From Peromyscus leucopus (Eukaryota; Chordata; Mammalia; Rodentia; Cricetidae): a stretch of DNA of 64,000 nucleotides. The translations under genes and the position numbers were made by a program. A model generated the notes under the pieces. The model did no database searches, was not told the origin of the DNA, and saw only the letters and a list, made by a program, of their open reading frames with translations. The DNA is taken from positions 42,763,642-42,827,641 of the forward strand of contig NC_051072.1 in NCBI RefSeq assembly GCF_004664715.2, written 5' to 3'. Shown here piece by piece: positions 1-12,029 of the stretch (positions within the stretch are counted from its first letter, which is position 1; the number at the start of each line of letters is the position of its first letter).

Positions 1-152
1 ACAAAATATTATCTTTGAAAGACTGAGTCCAACTTAATTATTATCATTTAATAACGTTGTTAATGGCAGTGTCATAAAACAGAAGATAGAGTAATAATGT
101 GTGGGCTCTCTAAATGTTTTCTTTCACTGAGATTTTTTTAATAAGGCTATGG

Positions 153-347
153 TGTCTTAGTCACTGTTCTATTGCTGTAAGAAACTCCATGACCAAGGCA
201 ACTCTCATAAAAGGATGTACTAAATTGTGTGCTTGCTTAAAATTTCAGAGGGTTAATACATTATTATCATGATGAAGAGCATGGCGATGGACTGGTGTGG
301 TGCTCAAAAAATAGCAGATTGCTTTATCCTGCCTAATCTGTAAGCAG

Positions 348-391
<44 letters not shown>

Positions 392-412
392 GGATGGATA
401 GGATAGATGGAG

Positions 413-468
<56 letters not shown>

Positions 469-626
469 AGAGAGAGTCTGGGTCTAAGGTGGGTTTTTGA
501 AACCTTCAAGTCCACCCCCAGTGAAGCACTTCCTCCAACAAGGCCACACCCTCTAATCCTTCTAGGTGGGTGACTAAGCACATGCAAACATATGAGCCTA
601 TAGGGGCCATTGTCATTCAAACCACT
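153..626 (-). mobile_element. ORR1-like (ERVL-MaLR) LTR with microsatellite expansion
   Basis: On the plus strand this begins TGTCTTAGTCACTGTTCTA and ends in GGGGCCATTGTCATTCAAAC, the reverse complement of the rodent ORR1-type LTR. Further copies occur at 10.8, 15.4, 18.5, 25.9 and 30.9 kb. Shared blocks include the CCTCCAACAAGGCCACACC segment. The middle is replaced by an expanded GATA/GA microsatellite. The family name is by recognition only; the assignment to rodent MaLR is stronger than the subfamily. Confidence 0.65.
347..476. repeat. Compound microsatellite (GATA)n-(GA)n
   Basis: About ten GATA units are followed by GGAT variants, then roughly 65 bases of nearly pure GA from about 411. 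It lies inside the ORR1-like LTR. The open frame of Leu/Ser repeats through it on the minus strand is a by-product of the repeat and not a gene. Confidence 0.95.
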
Positions 627-3439
627 ATGCATGGCATATGATAATTTTGCTTCATGATTACTGGGCTTTTAAAATTATCCTGGTAGGTTCCTGATCTTTT
701 ATCTGTGGAGATACATGAAATGAGACACTAATAAGTTTGGGCTTACTGCAGTAGTAACAGAAACTTTCTGTGTACTGAATGAGTCTCATGCTTAGGCACT
801 TGGCATACATGGTAGTTATCCCTATACTAGTCATGCAAAGATAATATTATCCTCTTACTATAGAGAAAATGAAGGCTTGGGTGTATTTTCTCTCTCTAAC
901 TGATTAATAAGTAGTTGCATACAATAGAAAACCAGTTTTTGCTTTGTGGTGATATTATTGAAATTTCATGTTGTTTCTATGCTCTCATACAATTTCAACA
1001 AGAAAACAACTTAAATGCAGATGCAGTTTTTCCAGAGGTTGTATGGGTTTGAGAAAGTAGAATGAGAAGAGACTTATTATAAAAACTTATCCTTGGAATT
1101 CTGATCTGGTTTTTACTTGGTCTCTTCTTAACAGTCCATTTTGATTGGTGTCTAAATGTACATGGGACATACTAAATAATGTTTCACATTTAGGAACAAG
1201 TCAATCCTAAAGAGATATTGAAGCAAAGACATACTTAACCCCAAATAATATATTGAAATTTATCCTTAAGTAACAAGCACAGGGCTATCTTTCCAGATCC
1301 TGGGAGGATAAAATGTTTCTTTGTCCTCGAATCATCCTCAACTCCTCACTCAGAACAGTGACAACCAGGGGATATTTGACAGTCGGCATCTCTCACATCT
1401 GTCACCCAGCTCCTGTCTGTTTTTTCTCAGCCTCCCAAAGCTGAAGGAGGTATAATTTTGTTTTATCCACCATCTCTTGCATGCCCAACATTTCAATTAT
1501 CCCCAACTAATTTATTATGTCTTCAATCTATTCAATGAGAGAGTTAAAACTTAGAAAATTATTTTTCTTTGAAAGTTGCCTTATTTTCAAGCCAATGAAG
1601 TCTATAGAAAAGTGATATCTTTTAATACAAACACTTTTCTTTCTTTTCATATTCCTTCTGCAAAATCCCCAATCCACTTCATTTACCTAGGTCTCCACAA
1701 AGATATATCTCCACAAAGATACATTGGAGTAAGACAAAAGTTACATATATGAAAATATAAGATCATATGTTTCACATGCACACACACACATGCTCTTTCT
1801 GAAAGTATCATCCTCGTTAATTAACACATAGCATTATCATGTTGACACAAAAGTACTTGATTTTCTTTCCCCTTACCAATATAAATGGGCATGTAAGTGT
1901 TGCAATCAAAATCAGTATTGTTATGACTTAATGAGTTCCATATGCATTTCATAACACTTATGTTTCATTATCTCATATCCAGTTACTAAAGTTTATTCAT
2001 TTTCTACACATTTTAGGTCCTTCTAAATAAGTAGATTTTTGAGAAATGGGAAAAGCATACAATGTGTAGTGACTAACTCCAAGATGAATCAGTTCAGTAA
2101 AGATGACTGATTTAAAAAGTCTTTCAATTTGGACTTGTGCCATTTTACTGTTTTCTTTGTCATCTGCAAGGCTTAATGGGGACAAGGAAGATAGCTTTCA
2201 AAAAATTCATCCCTAAACATCTTTAATGCTAAACTTCTGTTAAGCACAATCTTGGATCGTGAAGCTCTGACATCAAAGCATTGAGAACAGGTGTTCATGA
2301 CTCCTCATAATTCTTTTGAAGATTCTGGTAAAGCACATCTGGTTGGTTTGATAGGCATTTATGCACACACATTTGTTAGATGAGAGAATGAGACAGGTGT
2401 GTGTCTGAAGCTCTGAGCACATTCGTGGTTAATGGGCTTAATTTTCTGCTATCCATAATACCACCCTTTCAGGAAAACTGATGAAAGGAACACACTCTTT
2501 CAGAGGGTCTAGTTTAAGGGAAAAATAATGTTTGTCTCCAAGATGGATTCACTGAGCTATTAAAATGTTCATCATTATGCAAAATGCTAATTTCACTTCA
2601 GCATGCAAGTTGCTTTTCCATTTTGATTATGCTTACAGTTGCCATCTAGCCAAGGATTCTCAAAACATTTTTACTCTTTGGTGTGTTACTTTGGAAGCCA
2701 AGAACAGTATTTTCTGTTCAGAGATGTTCATTCCTACTTGAGATAGAACATAGGAGTTAACTCTTAAGAGGTTTTGAAACAGTTGGTACTAGGATATTAG
2801 TCTGAGAAATCTAATATTTTTTCTAAACTGATTGCTTCAAGACAATCACAAATGCAAAATGTTAAAATTCAAAAGGATAAAGGGATAACAAAGGTGAATT
2901 TCTACATTGATTCTTCCTATAAAGGAAAACAGCACAAAAACATTAGAAGGAATTTTACTCACAGGGAAAACTGAAACCAAGTCAAGCCCCTCTTCTGCCT
3001 AACCCCACACAACTGACTTTCACTTTGTGAGTTCTATACCTTGAACTGTGTCCGTCTACAAAAATGTGTGACTAATTCCCACTGCCACTGTATTGGGAAG
3101 AAAGAGCATAATTAGGGCCAAGTGAATCATACCCTGAGGTCACAATGAGAGGAATCATTTTTCTCTGAGTATATACACAACAGAATAGTGCACAGAGTGA
3201 AATGAAAGTTGCCTGTTAGCCAGAAAGATCGACCTTATCAGAAACTAACTATGGTAGTTCACTGACTTTTCACTCCTAGCTTCCTGAATTATAAAACTGA
3301 AGATAAATCCGGTTAAAGACATGAAAACTATTACATTTAGCTATGACAACTGAACAGATTTGCATTGTGAACAAGGTCATTTTGTTTTTGTTTTAGCTTT
3401 GGAAAAATATAATGGCATGCAGTCAGAAAGTAAACTGAA
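627..3439. other. AT-rich single-copy DNA, no gene seen
   Basis: I see no gene, RNA gene or clear young repeat in this 2.8 kb. A stretch near 800-880 faintly resembles an old L2/MIR 3' end, and 3250-3300 faintly resembles a MIR, but neither is good enough to call. Open frames are all under 65 codons and look random. Confidence 0.5.
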
Positions 3440-3449
3440 GCAAATTCTT

Positions 3450-3674
3450 TTAAAAATACATATTTTTTGTTTTCATTTATGTGTAAGTGTATGCATGTGT
3501 TTCTCTGTGTATGCAGCGTGTGTGGGTAACCACGGAGGCCAGAGGAAGGCATCAGATCCCCTCCAGCAGCAGTTATAGACAGCTGTGAGTCACCCAACAA
3601 GGATGCTGGGAACTGAACTGGGAACTGAAAAAGCAGTCAGCATCCTTTACCACTGAGCCATCTCTCCAGTCCTA
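3450..3674 (-). mobile_element. B3 (B2-superfamily) SINE
   Basis: Read on the minus strand it opens AGGACTGGAGAGATGGCTCA, the tRNA-derived head of B2/B3 SINEs with its A-box, and continues through the GGAACTGAACTGG and GGGGATCTGATGCCTTCCTC blocks. The GGCCTCCGTGGTTACCCACA extension and the CA-rich tail match B3 better than B2. B3 elements are RNA polymerase III-derived, non-coding and mobilised by L1. This copy is diverged and carries a short duplication (GGAACTGAACTGGGAACTGA). Confidence 0.8.
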
Positions 3675-4204
3675 GCAAGTCTTTAATGCATAGAAGTTTG
3701 TTTAATAAATGAAAAATATGCATGAAGTTATCTTCTGAGTAAAACCTGGTAGGCATGTTCAACCTGTGGCCTGCAGTCATGTGTATCTCGGTAATATGAG
3801 TGAAGCTTAATGCAAAAATAACAAGCTTACTTAAAGCATGATTGTTTTCTTAGTATTTTTTTAACTTAGCAATGAGGTTTCTAAGGATGAACTTCGTAGA
3901 TGACAACATTTGTCCTACAATGCCAGGAGATCGGACATACCTGAAAAGTTTCTAACTTATAGGTTATCTTATATCTTCAGCATAACATGGCTTTTAGCTT
4001 ATTTGACTTAAAGACATTCCCTGAGCAGAAGCCTGTAGTAAAACCTGAGAGCTGTAGAGGTATTTCTGTGAGTTTCATCCAAGAGGGGTGTAAACCCAAG
4101 CACTCTTCCAAAGTCTCCATTTCAGAGATCCTCTGCTTTGTAACAGAGTGACTCTATAATGGCCATCGTTTCTTGGTTCCTACATTCCTTCAGAAGTTTG
4201 GTTT

Positions 4205-4240
4205 TTTATTTTTTATTTTATATTTTTATTTTTTATTTTC
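4205..4240. repeat. T-rich (TTTTA)n low-complexity tract
   Basis: A run of TTTTATTTTT-like units with no purine other than A. Confidence 0.8.
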
Positions 4241-4744
4241 CACCTCAAGAAATGAATGTAGATTGTCGACCTTCAATTTTAATAAGCATAAAATATTTTA
4301 TTGCTCAATGTACTAAGTCATTCTGATAGCAGCAGGGGATTCGTTTTGAAAAAGATCTTATCAGGTACATGGAGGGCACTTGGGGACAAAGGTAGATAGA
4401 TGCTCAGTAATTGAGTTTGAGTAGTGTTACAAAAACCTCATCCACCAGCTGACTGCTTTTAATGTGAATAATTTCATGAGTTAACAACTGGTAAGATTTG
4501 AAAAATAGTTAAAGCCATCTAATTTTCATGAAGGAAAAATGTAGAAAGGAAATAAGGAAAGATGAGGTAATGAACTAAAGTTAAACAATATGTGGGGAAC
4601 ATGCAAGTTTCCAGCCATGTTCAGGAGAACAGAAAGGACAAGGAAACTGTACAACCAGGTCAGCATTATTGGCTCTTCATGAAGCAGAACCCGGAAGTCA
4701 CTGTGCAGAAATTCTGCTCAGTGACAAAAAATAAAATTGTTTTC

Positions 4745-4875
4745 CATCTGTTTTATAGCATTCATTGGTTTATTCATCCGAAGATATTTGCTTATTGTTG
4801 ACTATATGCCTGGAATAAGTCCAGGTGATTGGGATATTGCAGTGATATCAAGAACATGTCTGTGAGACATTAGTA
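4745..4875 (+). mobile_element. Possible old L2-like fragment
   Basis: The order of short blocks TTGACTATATGCCTGGAATA, GATTGGGATATTGCAGTGAT resembles the widespread mammalian L2 3' segment (CTATGTGCCAGGC ... GGGGATACAGCAGTGA). It is highly diverged and this is a weak call. Confidence 0.35.
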
Positions 4876-5723
4876 AAAATGTATACACCTGATTGAAAGA
4901 GAGTCAGCACATTAGTGGATGAAATGTGAAAAAAAAAACATCATTTAAGCTGGCTTATCTGCCATCATAACAAAAACAAAGAAAGAAAATATACAATGAA
5001 ACAACATCTACATGTTTCTCTGGGTTCTACCTTTATCTTTGCCAGACTAATTTTTGAGTATTGCATTAGTATTTATTTAAGTCATTGAATTATGATTTTA
5101 TTTCTTTTGTTCTAATGGTTCAATAGCTACCCAATGGACCACAATAAAATTCTGCACACATCATATTAGTTTACGATAAGCTGGCTGACTTGTCACCCTG
5201 CTTCTTATCAAATCTCTTCTTTCATTGCTTATCTTCACATAATTAGTTCCAATTTCTTCATCCTCATCTTGGGTCCTGACAAACTCATTTCTTTGCAGAG
5301 TTCTTAATATCTTCTGACTTAATCCAGGACCTTTGAAAGAGTTGTCTCTTATTTTTCAGAGCTCAAGCAGATGTTGCTTCTACAAAGATATTCTAGAAGA
5401 GAAAAATATCCTTCATTATATCCACTTTTTTTTAACACTTTATCATTATATTCTTCTAAACTTCTTCCTAGAATTTGATTACTTAAGATTCATTATTATA
5501 TTTATTATTTCATTTTTCTCATTGCAAAAGTTCTACAAAGACCAAAGTGTCTCCTCATACATAGTACTCTGTCTTCTGAACCAAAGATGGTGTTGATACA
5601 TTAATCAAATGAGAAGCAGGAAAAAAACGATGAATAAGGCAATGTACTCATATGCCATATTATTGTTTTCCAGTGGAGAGACTCAAGGTTTAAAGAGACC
5701 TACAAATGTTGTATTATTATGTG

Positions 5724-5724
<1 letters not shown>

Positions 5725-5784
<60 letters not shown>

Positions 5785-5815
5785 ATCTAGCTATCTCTTT
5801 ATCTATCTGTCTTAT
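5725..5815. repeat. (TATC)n microsatellite at a pseudogene tail
   Basis: About fifteen uninterrupted TATC units, then degenerate TATC/TAGC/TGTC units, abut the 3' end of the RPL10A pseudogene. On the pseudogene strand this reads (GATA)n, directly where the poly(A) tail should be, with A-rich remnants (ACAAATAAGACAGATAGATA) between. The tetranucleotide probably grew out of the tail. Confidence 0.9.
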
Positions 5816-5821
5816 TTGTAG

Positions 5822-6485
5822 CACTAAAGTTTACTGGGGCATCCTAGCCCAGGCACTGGGCTTATTGGTGGTGTTCTTGATGTACAAAGCCCAGATATTT
5901 TGCCAGATCTTCTTGAGCAAGAACACTAAGAAATTGACAGCCAGGTGGGTGTTGTAGATCAACTCATCACTAGTCATCCTCATGTGGCTGACAGCAACAG
6001 CCAGACACAGCACCTTCTTCATCTGCAACTTGATCATGGAGTTCACCTCATTGATTCTTGACACCATGTTTTTACTGTGTGTCAACAGGGACAGGAACTT
6101 GCCAGCCTTCTTTAGGCCTAGGCTTAGGATACACCGGTTCTGCTTGATCAGAGACTCGGAGGCCAAAATGGCATCATACTTCTCGGTCAGCTTTTTGAAC
6201 AACTTCTTGTTCTTATTAAGCTTCTTCAGCACCTCAAAATCCATCCACAGCCTTGGCTTCATCACAGTGTTGCTGGTCCCCCAGTATGCACACCGAGAAC
6301 ATGGGACTAGTAGTAGAATTAAGCCTAGTGTTGCCCAAGAAGCGTTTGTCCTTCTGAGGGGCATAGTGTCCATCTTTAGGGTGGTCCTCAACTCCACCAT
6401 TTCAAGAAACTGTGCTGCTTACATTGGCCTATGTGGGCAATTTCCTGTACCACCTCAGTTTTTCCCAAGAGACTTTGCTGCTTGT
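5822..6485 (-). pseudogene. Rpl10a-ps: RPL10A processed pseudogene (60S ribosomal protein L10a / uL1)
   Basis: The minus strand encodes a clear but broken copy of ribosomal protein L10a (uL1), a 217-residue protein of the L1 stalk of the large subunit. Diagnostic blocks are [40 protein letters not shown] and [13 protein letters not shown], in the right order. No introns interrupt them, so it is a retrocopy. Damage is plain: the start codon position (about 6483-6485) reads ACA, stops and frameshifts disrupt the N-terminal third, the region around residues 45-75 is read out of frame before the frame is restored, and about three codons are missing before the LKKLNKNKK block. A 190-codon stretch remains open by chance. 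The C-terminal end is also altered. The tail side adjoins a GATA microsatellite. I infer no function. Confidence 0.93.
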
Positions 6486-6489
6486 GGCT

Positions 6490-7160
6490 GTTCAATCATG
6501 GAAAACCAGAAATGAGTGAGATATATTTAAAAACATCTTGGAAATAGCTCAATGAATTCCAATCTCTCTTACCCACTCAATAGTTACCTAGTGCATTTCT
6601 TCAAATAGAATTATCCATATGCAAAACTCAAAAACATGCTATATTTTAAACTAATATTTCCAAATAAATAATTTGACATCATCAGTTTATTTCAGACTCT
6701 AACTAACAGTTTATTTCAGACTCAGTATCCAGTATATTAATTTATTAAAAATCTACTAAGTACTAAGCTCCACTCACTAATTTTTATTTAGAATCTTAAA
6801 AGATTTCACATTCATATTTTTCAATTTTATTCAATTAGCAAAATACAACCAAAAATGCATTCAATTGAGTGAGTATATTAATATTTTTAAAATTTTATTT
6901 ACCACAAAAAGAAATTTATTTTACATTGATCGTAATATACCTATGAATATATTTTCTTATTCTTATACTCAAAACTTTAATATATTTTATGAGTTCCTTT
7001 GGTATGTTATGATATAATTTATCCTATTATAATTTCCATCTCATATAAAATTACAGAAATATAATAACTTGGTTTTGTGACCCACAAGTAGGTCACAACC
7101 TACAATTGAAATATAATGACAAATGGAATCCAAACATTTAGAAATACATGTCTACTTGGA
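6490..7160. other. AT-rich DNA, no gene seen
   Basis: Very AT-rich sequence with a small direct duplication near 6680-6725 (CAGTTTATTTCAGACTC twice). Nothing else recognisable. Confidence 0.5.
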
Positions 7161-7161
7161 A

Positions 7162-7217
7162 ATGTGTATGTGTGTGTGTGTGTCTGTGTGTGTATGTATG
7201 TGTGTGTGTGTATGTAA
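7162..7217. repeat. Imperfect (TG)n / (TATG)n microsatellite
   Basis: TG dinucleotides interrupted by TCTG and TATG units. Confidence 0.85.
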
Positions 7218-7446
7218 CATGTGATGTTTTTGGTGTCTGTGATGATTGCTAATTCAGTTATTACCTTAGGTTTGATTGCTTGGTAAGAAAATACAAAGGC
7301 AAGACTTCAGTATTGAGTTGACTATATTACTATAGTACCTATTTTTTTCCAGAAGCTTGAATACATGCATATGTGCAACCATATATATGACATGGTTATA
7401 AAGTACTCCTGAAAAAAAATTAAGGTATGAAATTTGCCCAGATCTA

Positions 7447-7558
<112 letters not shown>

Positions 7559-7559
7559 A

Positions 7560-9485
7560 GACTCAGCTGAGTTAACTCTTAAAAAGGGAAAATAACATAT
7601 AATTGTTGAGGTAATTTAGAACTTCATTTCTCCACCCAGGGCAAGAGATAGAACTCGGATTCTATAATTTTAATCGAGAAGAAGTAGCTGTGTCTCAGTG
7701 GTTCTACACAAAGCCTATGGAAAATCTTCCTTTTCTAGTGTTACAGTCCAAAGTTAAACAAGGGGGCAGGGTCCATTCTCGATGTCCACCAAGGCTGTTA
7801 ATTTTTACAGCATTTCCCCTCCAGAGTTGAAGTCCTTAAATCATTGAGCAACCGGACAAAGGAGCAGAGGCTCCAAATACTCTGGCATTTCTGGCCTCTA
7901 CCCAAACAACAGGGACAAGGGCATTCTGGCTCCTGACCAAAGACATGAATTGAGGTCCATACCATTAAACTCTCTGACCAGTTTTAATCTCCTTCTCTCA
8001 TCTGCTCCCTGAAGAGGTGACTCTATGTTGTCAGGAAATTTGGACAATGACTGATCTTGCTGCTTACTGCTGTGTAGTCATTGGATATGTCAGCTGGGAG
8101 ACCTCTACAGTGAGCCTATCAAAGGGATCTCAGAAGTGTATCAGTGGTTCCATTTGTACAACAGGTGAAGTAAGGGGAGGAAGTCTTTGATTGACACCTG
8201 GATAGAAAAAAAAAAAAAAGAAAAGGAATAAAAAACAAATAGGATATTAAGGAAACTGGTGTGGTAAAAATAAGCAGACTTTCAGGCCTTGGAGCATAAA
8301 ACTGGGGTCCCAGGTAGATGGAATTAAATTGTCACAGAACCATAGGAGTGTGAATTGACTGTAAATATAGGTTATATATGTAGTCAGTCTGGGAATTTTG
8401 CAAATATTTTGCAAGTACAGGAAAAACTTTTAAGGCTTCTTTTTAATGGTTTTATAGGTAAACTGTGATTTATTTTAAATTATAGCATTCATGACATCAA
8501 AGCTTAATGTTTATGAGAGCCTTTTGTATATATATATATAAAACGTTTTGTATATCACACATTTTATTTGTCTATTAAGAAGTCTGAAATTCTGTGGTTT
8601 CTAAATTTTTTCAAATTTAAATTTTTATGATAAAATCTTATTTTTCTATATTCTTAAACTTGTCAAATTGATTATAATAGTTTCTAGTCTACAAATGTTC
8701 AAGTCTTTAAAATATACAGCAGATTTGCAAAAAATGATCCATCAAACCATGTAACCATTAAATTTATATATTACAATTAGGAAAGTTAACATATTATATG
8801 ACAGTTATATTGTACATTCCCAAATGTGTACAACAGCCTTAATCAATTGTAAAATATTTCTTTCAATTTTTTCTGGGTTTTCTTGATTAAAATGAAATTA
8901 ATTAGAAGCTACTAGAAAATGTCTGTTGTAAATCAAGTCAATATGGAGTCCCTCTTGGGCCCTTTTTAAGTTTTGCTTTTTCATTATGGCAATATAATGC
9001 AGTTGATATAACAGGAAGTTTTTCAAAACTTGTGGGTACACATAACAACAATATAAAGTATGTGCCAGGTAGAACATGTTATAATCTCATTGCACAGTGT
9101 GCTACTTTATAAAGACTTCCTCATCCAGTTTCTCATCAGGAAAAGCAGTTTTCCGGCATTTCAGGTTAGAAGGACATGTCTCAATGATATGAAAAGGAAC
9201 CACTTGGAAACACTGAAAAGAAGACAAGTAAAAAAGTAAGGTTAACCCAGATGAACCATTAAAGCAAATGGTTTACTTTACATCTTTATATTAAAGCAAA
9301 TGATTTTTCACAGCATCACTTCTGGAGTAATGAGGTATAAAGCCTCTGAAGATTTACCTCCCTGAAAACAATGAGAATGCTGGCGAGAATGTTAAAACCA
9401 AATCAATTCTTTTTAGTAGAACAGTGATTTTTAATAATTTTGCTTTCTCTCCTTTTGTTGCCATTAATTTTTTTAAAAACAAACT
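7560..9485. other. No gene seen; AT-rich with one GC-richer block
   Basis: The block from about 7740 to 8160 is less AT-rich than its surroundings (GGGGCAGGG, CAACCGGAC, CAACAGGGACAAGG) and could be an unrecognised old LTR, but I cannot name it. The rest is AT-rich with short homopolymers and a small TA tract near 8529. Confidence 0.4.
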
Positions 9486-9680
9486 TAAAATTATTTATTT
9501 ATTTATTTATTTATTTTACATCTCAACCCCAGTTTCCCCTCCCTCCTCTCTTCCCATTCCCTCCCCCCACCTCCCCTTTGCTCCTGCCAATCCACTCCTC
9601 CTCCATTTCTGTTCAGAAAGAGGCGGGCCTCCCATGAATATCAATGAAACATGGCCTATCAAGTGGAAGTTAAACTAAGG
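9486..9680 (-). mobile_element. L1 3' end (3' UTR and A-rich tail), part of an inverted L1
   Basis: The plus strand shows an ATTT tail followed by a polypyrimidine tract and CAGAAAGAGGCGGGCCTCCC, AACATGGCCTATCAAG: the reverse complement of a rodent L1 3' UTR. The same blocks recur at the 3' end of the L1 at 42.8 kb. The 3' UTR match fades at about 9680, where L1 ORF2 sequence in the opposite orientation begins, so the two parts look like one insertion with a 5' inversion. Confidence 0.8.
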
Positions 9681-10427
9681 GTCAAGAAAGAAACAAAGAA
9701 AGAAATTAAAGACTTCCTACAATTCAATGAAAATGAATGCACAACATAATCAAACTTATGGGACACAAAGAAAGTGGTGCTAAGAGGAAAATTCATGGCT
9801 CTAATTGCCTGACTAAAGAATTTGGAGAAATCTCATACCAGCAACTTAACAGCACACCTGAAAGCTCTAGAACTGAAAGAAGCAAACACACCCAAGAGGA
9901 GTAGTCGGCAGGAAATAATCAAACTAAGGGCAGAAATCAATAAAATAGAAACAGAACAATGCAAAGAATCAATGAAACAAGAGTTGGTTCTTTGAGAAAG
10001 TCAACAAGATAGAAAAACCCTTATCAAAACTAAAAGGCAGAGAGGGAATAGCCAAATTAACAAAATCAGAAATGAAAAGGGGTACATAGCAAAACATACT
10101 GTGGAAATTTAGAGAATCATTAGGTCATTCTTCAAAAACTTGTACTCCACTAAATTGGAAAATTGAAAACAATTGGGCAAATTTCTTGATAAATACCACA
10201 TACCAAAATTAAATCAAGATCAGATAAACAAATTAAATAGACCTATAACTCCTAAGGAAACAGAAGCAGTCATTAAAAGTCTCCCAACCCAAACAAGACC
10301 AGGGCCAGATGATTTTAGCACAGAATTCTACCAGACTTGCAAAGAAGCAATAATACTAATATTCTTCAAATTAGTCCATAAAATAGAAACAGAAGAAACA
10401 TTGCCAAATTCTTTTTACGAGGCCATA
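9681..10427 (+). mobile_element. L1 ORF2 fragment (endonuclease-RT linker to early RT), inverted relative to its 3' end
   Basis: Plus-strand translation, with frame breaks, gives L1 ORF2 sequence: a KKEIKDFLQFNENECTT-like block, then HIPKLNQDQINKLNRPITP, KETEAVIKSLPT and PGPDDFSTEFYQT. This spans the linker after the endonuclease into the start of the reverse transcriptase domain. It carries stops and frameshifts, so it is dead. It ends abruptly after the NSFYEA block at about 10427. Confidence 0.88.
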
Positions 10428-10473
10428 TTTTTTTTCCAGGATTTTAGAAATAGCAAAGGCCTTCTGAGGAGTT

Positions 10474-10512
10474 GTTTTTGTTGTTGTTGTTGTTTGCTTT
10501 TCTTTTTTTAAG
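10474..10512. repeat. (GTT)n / T-rich low-complexity tract
   Basis: GTTGTTTTTGTTGTTGTTG and following T run, directly after the broken L1 end. Confidence 0.75.
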
Positions 10513-10836
10513 TAAAGTCTGATTCTGGCAAAAACTGAATTTTGTAGAATTTTAACATGTTCAAATGAATATTATTCTCTCCCTCCATGGTGACTTTAAA
10601 TGGAGCAGCATCAGTATGCTGTTAGCTACTGAGGAGCTAACAAACATCAGAGCAAATGAGTTTGAAGCTTCTGAGGAGGCTTGTTTGCATTGCTATGTTG
10701 AAATTCCATTCATACATTTCATTCAGACCACTTGTCTAGTAAGAGTTGCTACACTTGTCTTGCTCCAATTGTTAGATGAAAAGCTTAAATCTCCTTCCTG
10801 CTTGGTAATAACTTGGGCTTGTCCTGTGTAGCCTGT
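10513..10836. other. Unassigned sequence, no gene seen
   Basis: An 88-codon open frame crosses this stretch without any recognisable domain or signal. It is best treated as chance. It may be flank or internal sequence of the adjacent MaLR element. Confidence 0.4.
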
Positions 10837-11155
10837 TGTTTGAATAAGAAATGTCCCTTGTAGGCTAATGTATTTGAATATTGGTCTCTAGTTAGTGGCT
10901 ATGTTTGGGAGGATATAGAACTTGGATAACAAAGAGGTGGTGAATGGGCTTCAGGAGTTTATAGCCCCATCTACTTCCAGTCCATGCTGTCTGCCTTCTG
11001 GGTAGAGTTGAGATGTGGCCTCTCAGCTTCCTGTGCTCATGCCCTCCTCGTCCTTATGGACATCTAGCTCCCTGGAGCCATAAGCCAAAATAAACTCTTA
11101 CTTAAGTTGCCTCTTGTTATGATATTTTATCAGAAAAACAAAATATAACTAATAC
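10837..11155 (+). mobile_element. ERVL-MaLR LTR (ORR1/MT type)
   Basis: It begins TGTTTGAATAAGAAATG and ends in AACTAATACA, with the family's GAGCCATAAGCCAAAATAAA block (AATAAA polyadenylation signal) near the 3' end. It is TG...CA bounded and about 320 bp. It is diverged from the other MaLR LTRs in the window. Confidence 0.65.
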
Positions 11156-11159
11156 ATGG

Positions 11160-11870
11160 TCTTTAATATGTTTTAGTACATTCATTCTATATCTAGGTGG
11201 ATTCTTGGTTTTGCTTTTGTTTTTTAAGTTTTTATTCATGCAATGATATGGAAGTTTGTCAGTTGCTTGTTCTAGATCTATTGGAAAGATTGTAATTGTT
11301 GTCTTTTATTATATTAAAGCTATATGTGCCATTTACTCATTTATTAATTTAAACCATCTTCAGCATTGCTTCTCATATTGATATTTCTACCAATAATCAG
11401 CTTTTTATATTTTGGTGTTTTCAGATAGGGTCCTAGAGCTCAAAAAAGAAGTAGACTCAAGAAACTATGTTCAATTGATATTGCAATTGATAACCACTTG
11501 CAAATAAAAAAATAAGTTTTCTCCAAGGGAGAAACAAATCATTCTTAAGGGTAGGCTCTATGTCCAGCAGTAGATGGCCAGCACTAAATAAACTCAGAGT
11601 CATCTTTGGAGGTTCATTGTCTTGTAATGTTGTGACAGGCATTTTTTTAGCCTTACAAGTGCAAGTGCTCTGTGTATATATTATGGCTTCCAGTTTTGTG
11701 TTTTTATAGGATTCCTGTGTGTGCAAATATGTATTTCTCTGCATCTATAATTGTATTTCTTAAGCTTTTTCTTTTACTCCTTTTATTGTTTGTTTGTTTG
11801 TCTGTTTTGTCCTATTCTTATATGTTTGTTTCTGTTTTACCTTATTATTATTTTTTTAGATGCATGTTTG
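11160..11870. other. No gene seen
   Basis: AT-rich sequence with T-rich low complexity near 11760-11860. No convincing repeat family or coding signal. Confidence 0.45.
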
Positions 11871-11874
11871 TTTT

Positions 11875-12029
11875 CTGGGAGGTAGGGGGGAGTTGGGAAG
11901 GGTAGGAGCTGGGAGGTGAGGGGGAACTGAGAGTTGGGGAGGATCTGGGAGGTGAGTATGAACTGGGAGGTAGGGAGGAGTTGGGAGGTGGGGAGGAACT
12001 GGGAGATGGAGAGGAGCTGGAAGGGGGAG
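11875..12029. repeat. G-rich minisatellite, unit about 17-19 bp
   Basis: Eight or nine degenerate copies of a GAACTGGGAGGTGGGGAG-like unit. The array resumes for a few bases after the LTR (GGGGAGGAACTGGGC at 12538), so the LTR split it. The many GGG/GGGG runs on one strand give G-quadruplex potential. Confidence 0.85.

Noticed and set aside
3250..3300. MIR-like 3' core
   Set aside because: The resemblance is limited to a few short words and could be chance; not called as a feature.
5831..6400. 189-codon open frame as a functional protein gene
   Set aside because: It is the RPL10A retrocopy: start codon lost, frameshifts in the N-terminal third, an internal deletion and an altered C-terminus, with no introns.
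5982..6515. 177-codon plus-strand frame
   Set aside because: It lies antisense to the RPL10A pseudogene and has no recognisable domain. It is a shadow of the other strand's open frame.
9424..9678. Pro/Ser-rich 84-codon frame
   Set aside because: It is the complement of the L1 3' UTR purine tract and tail.
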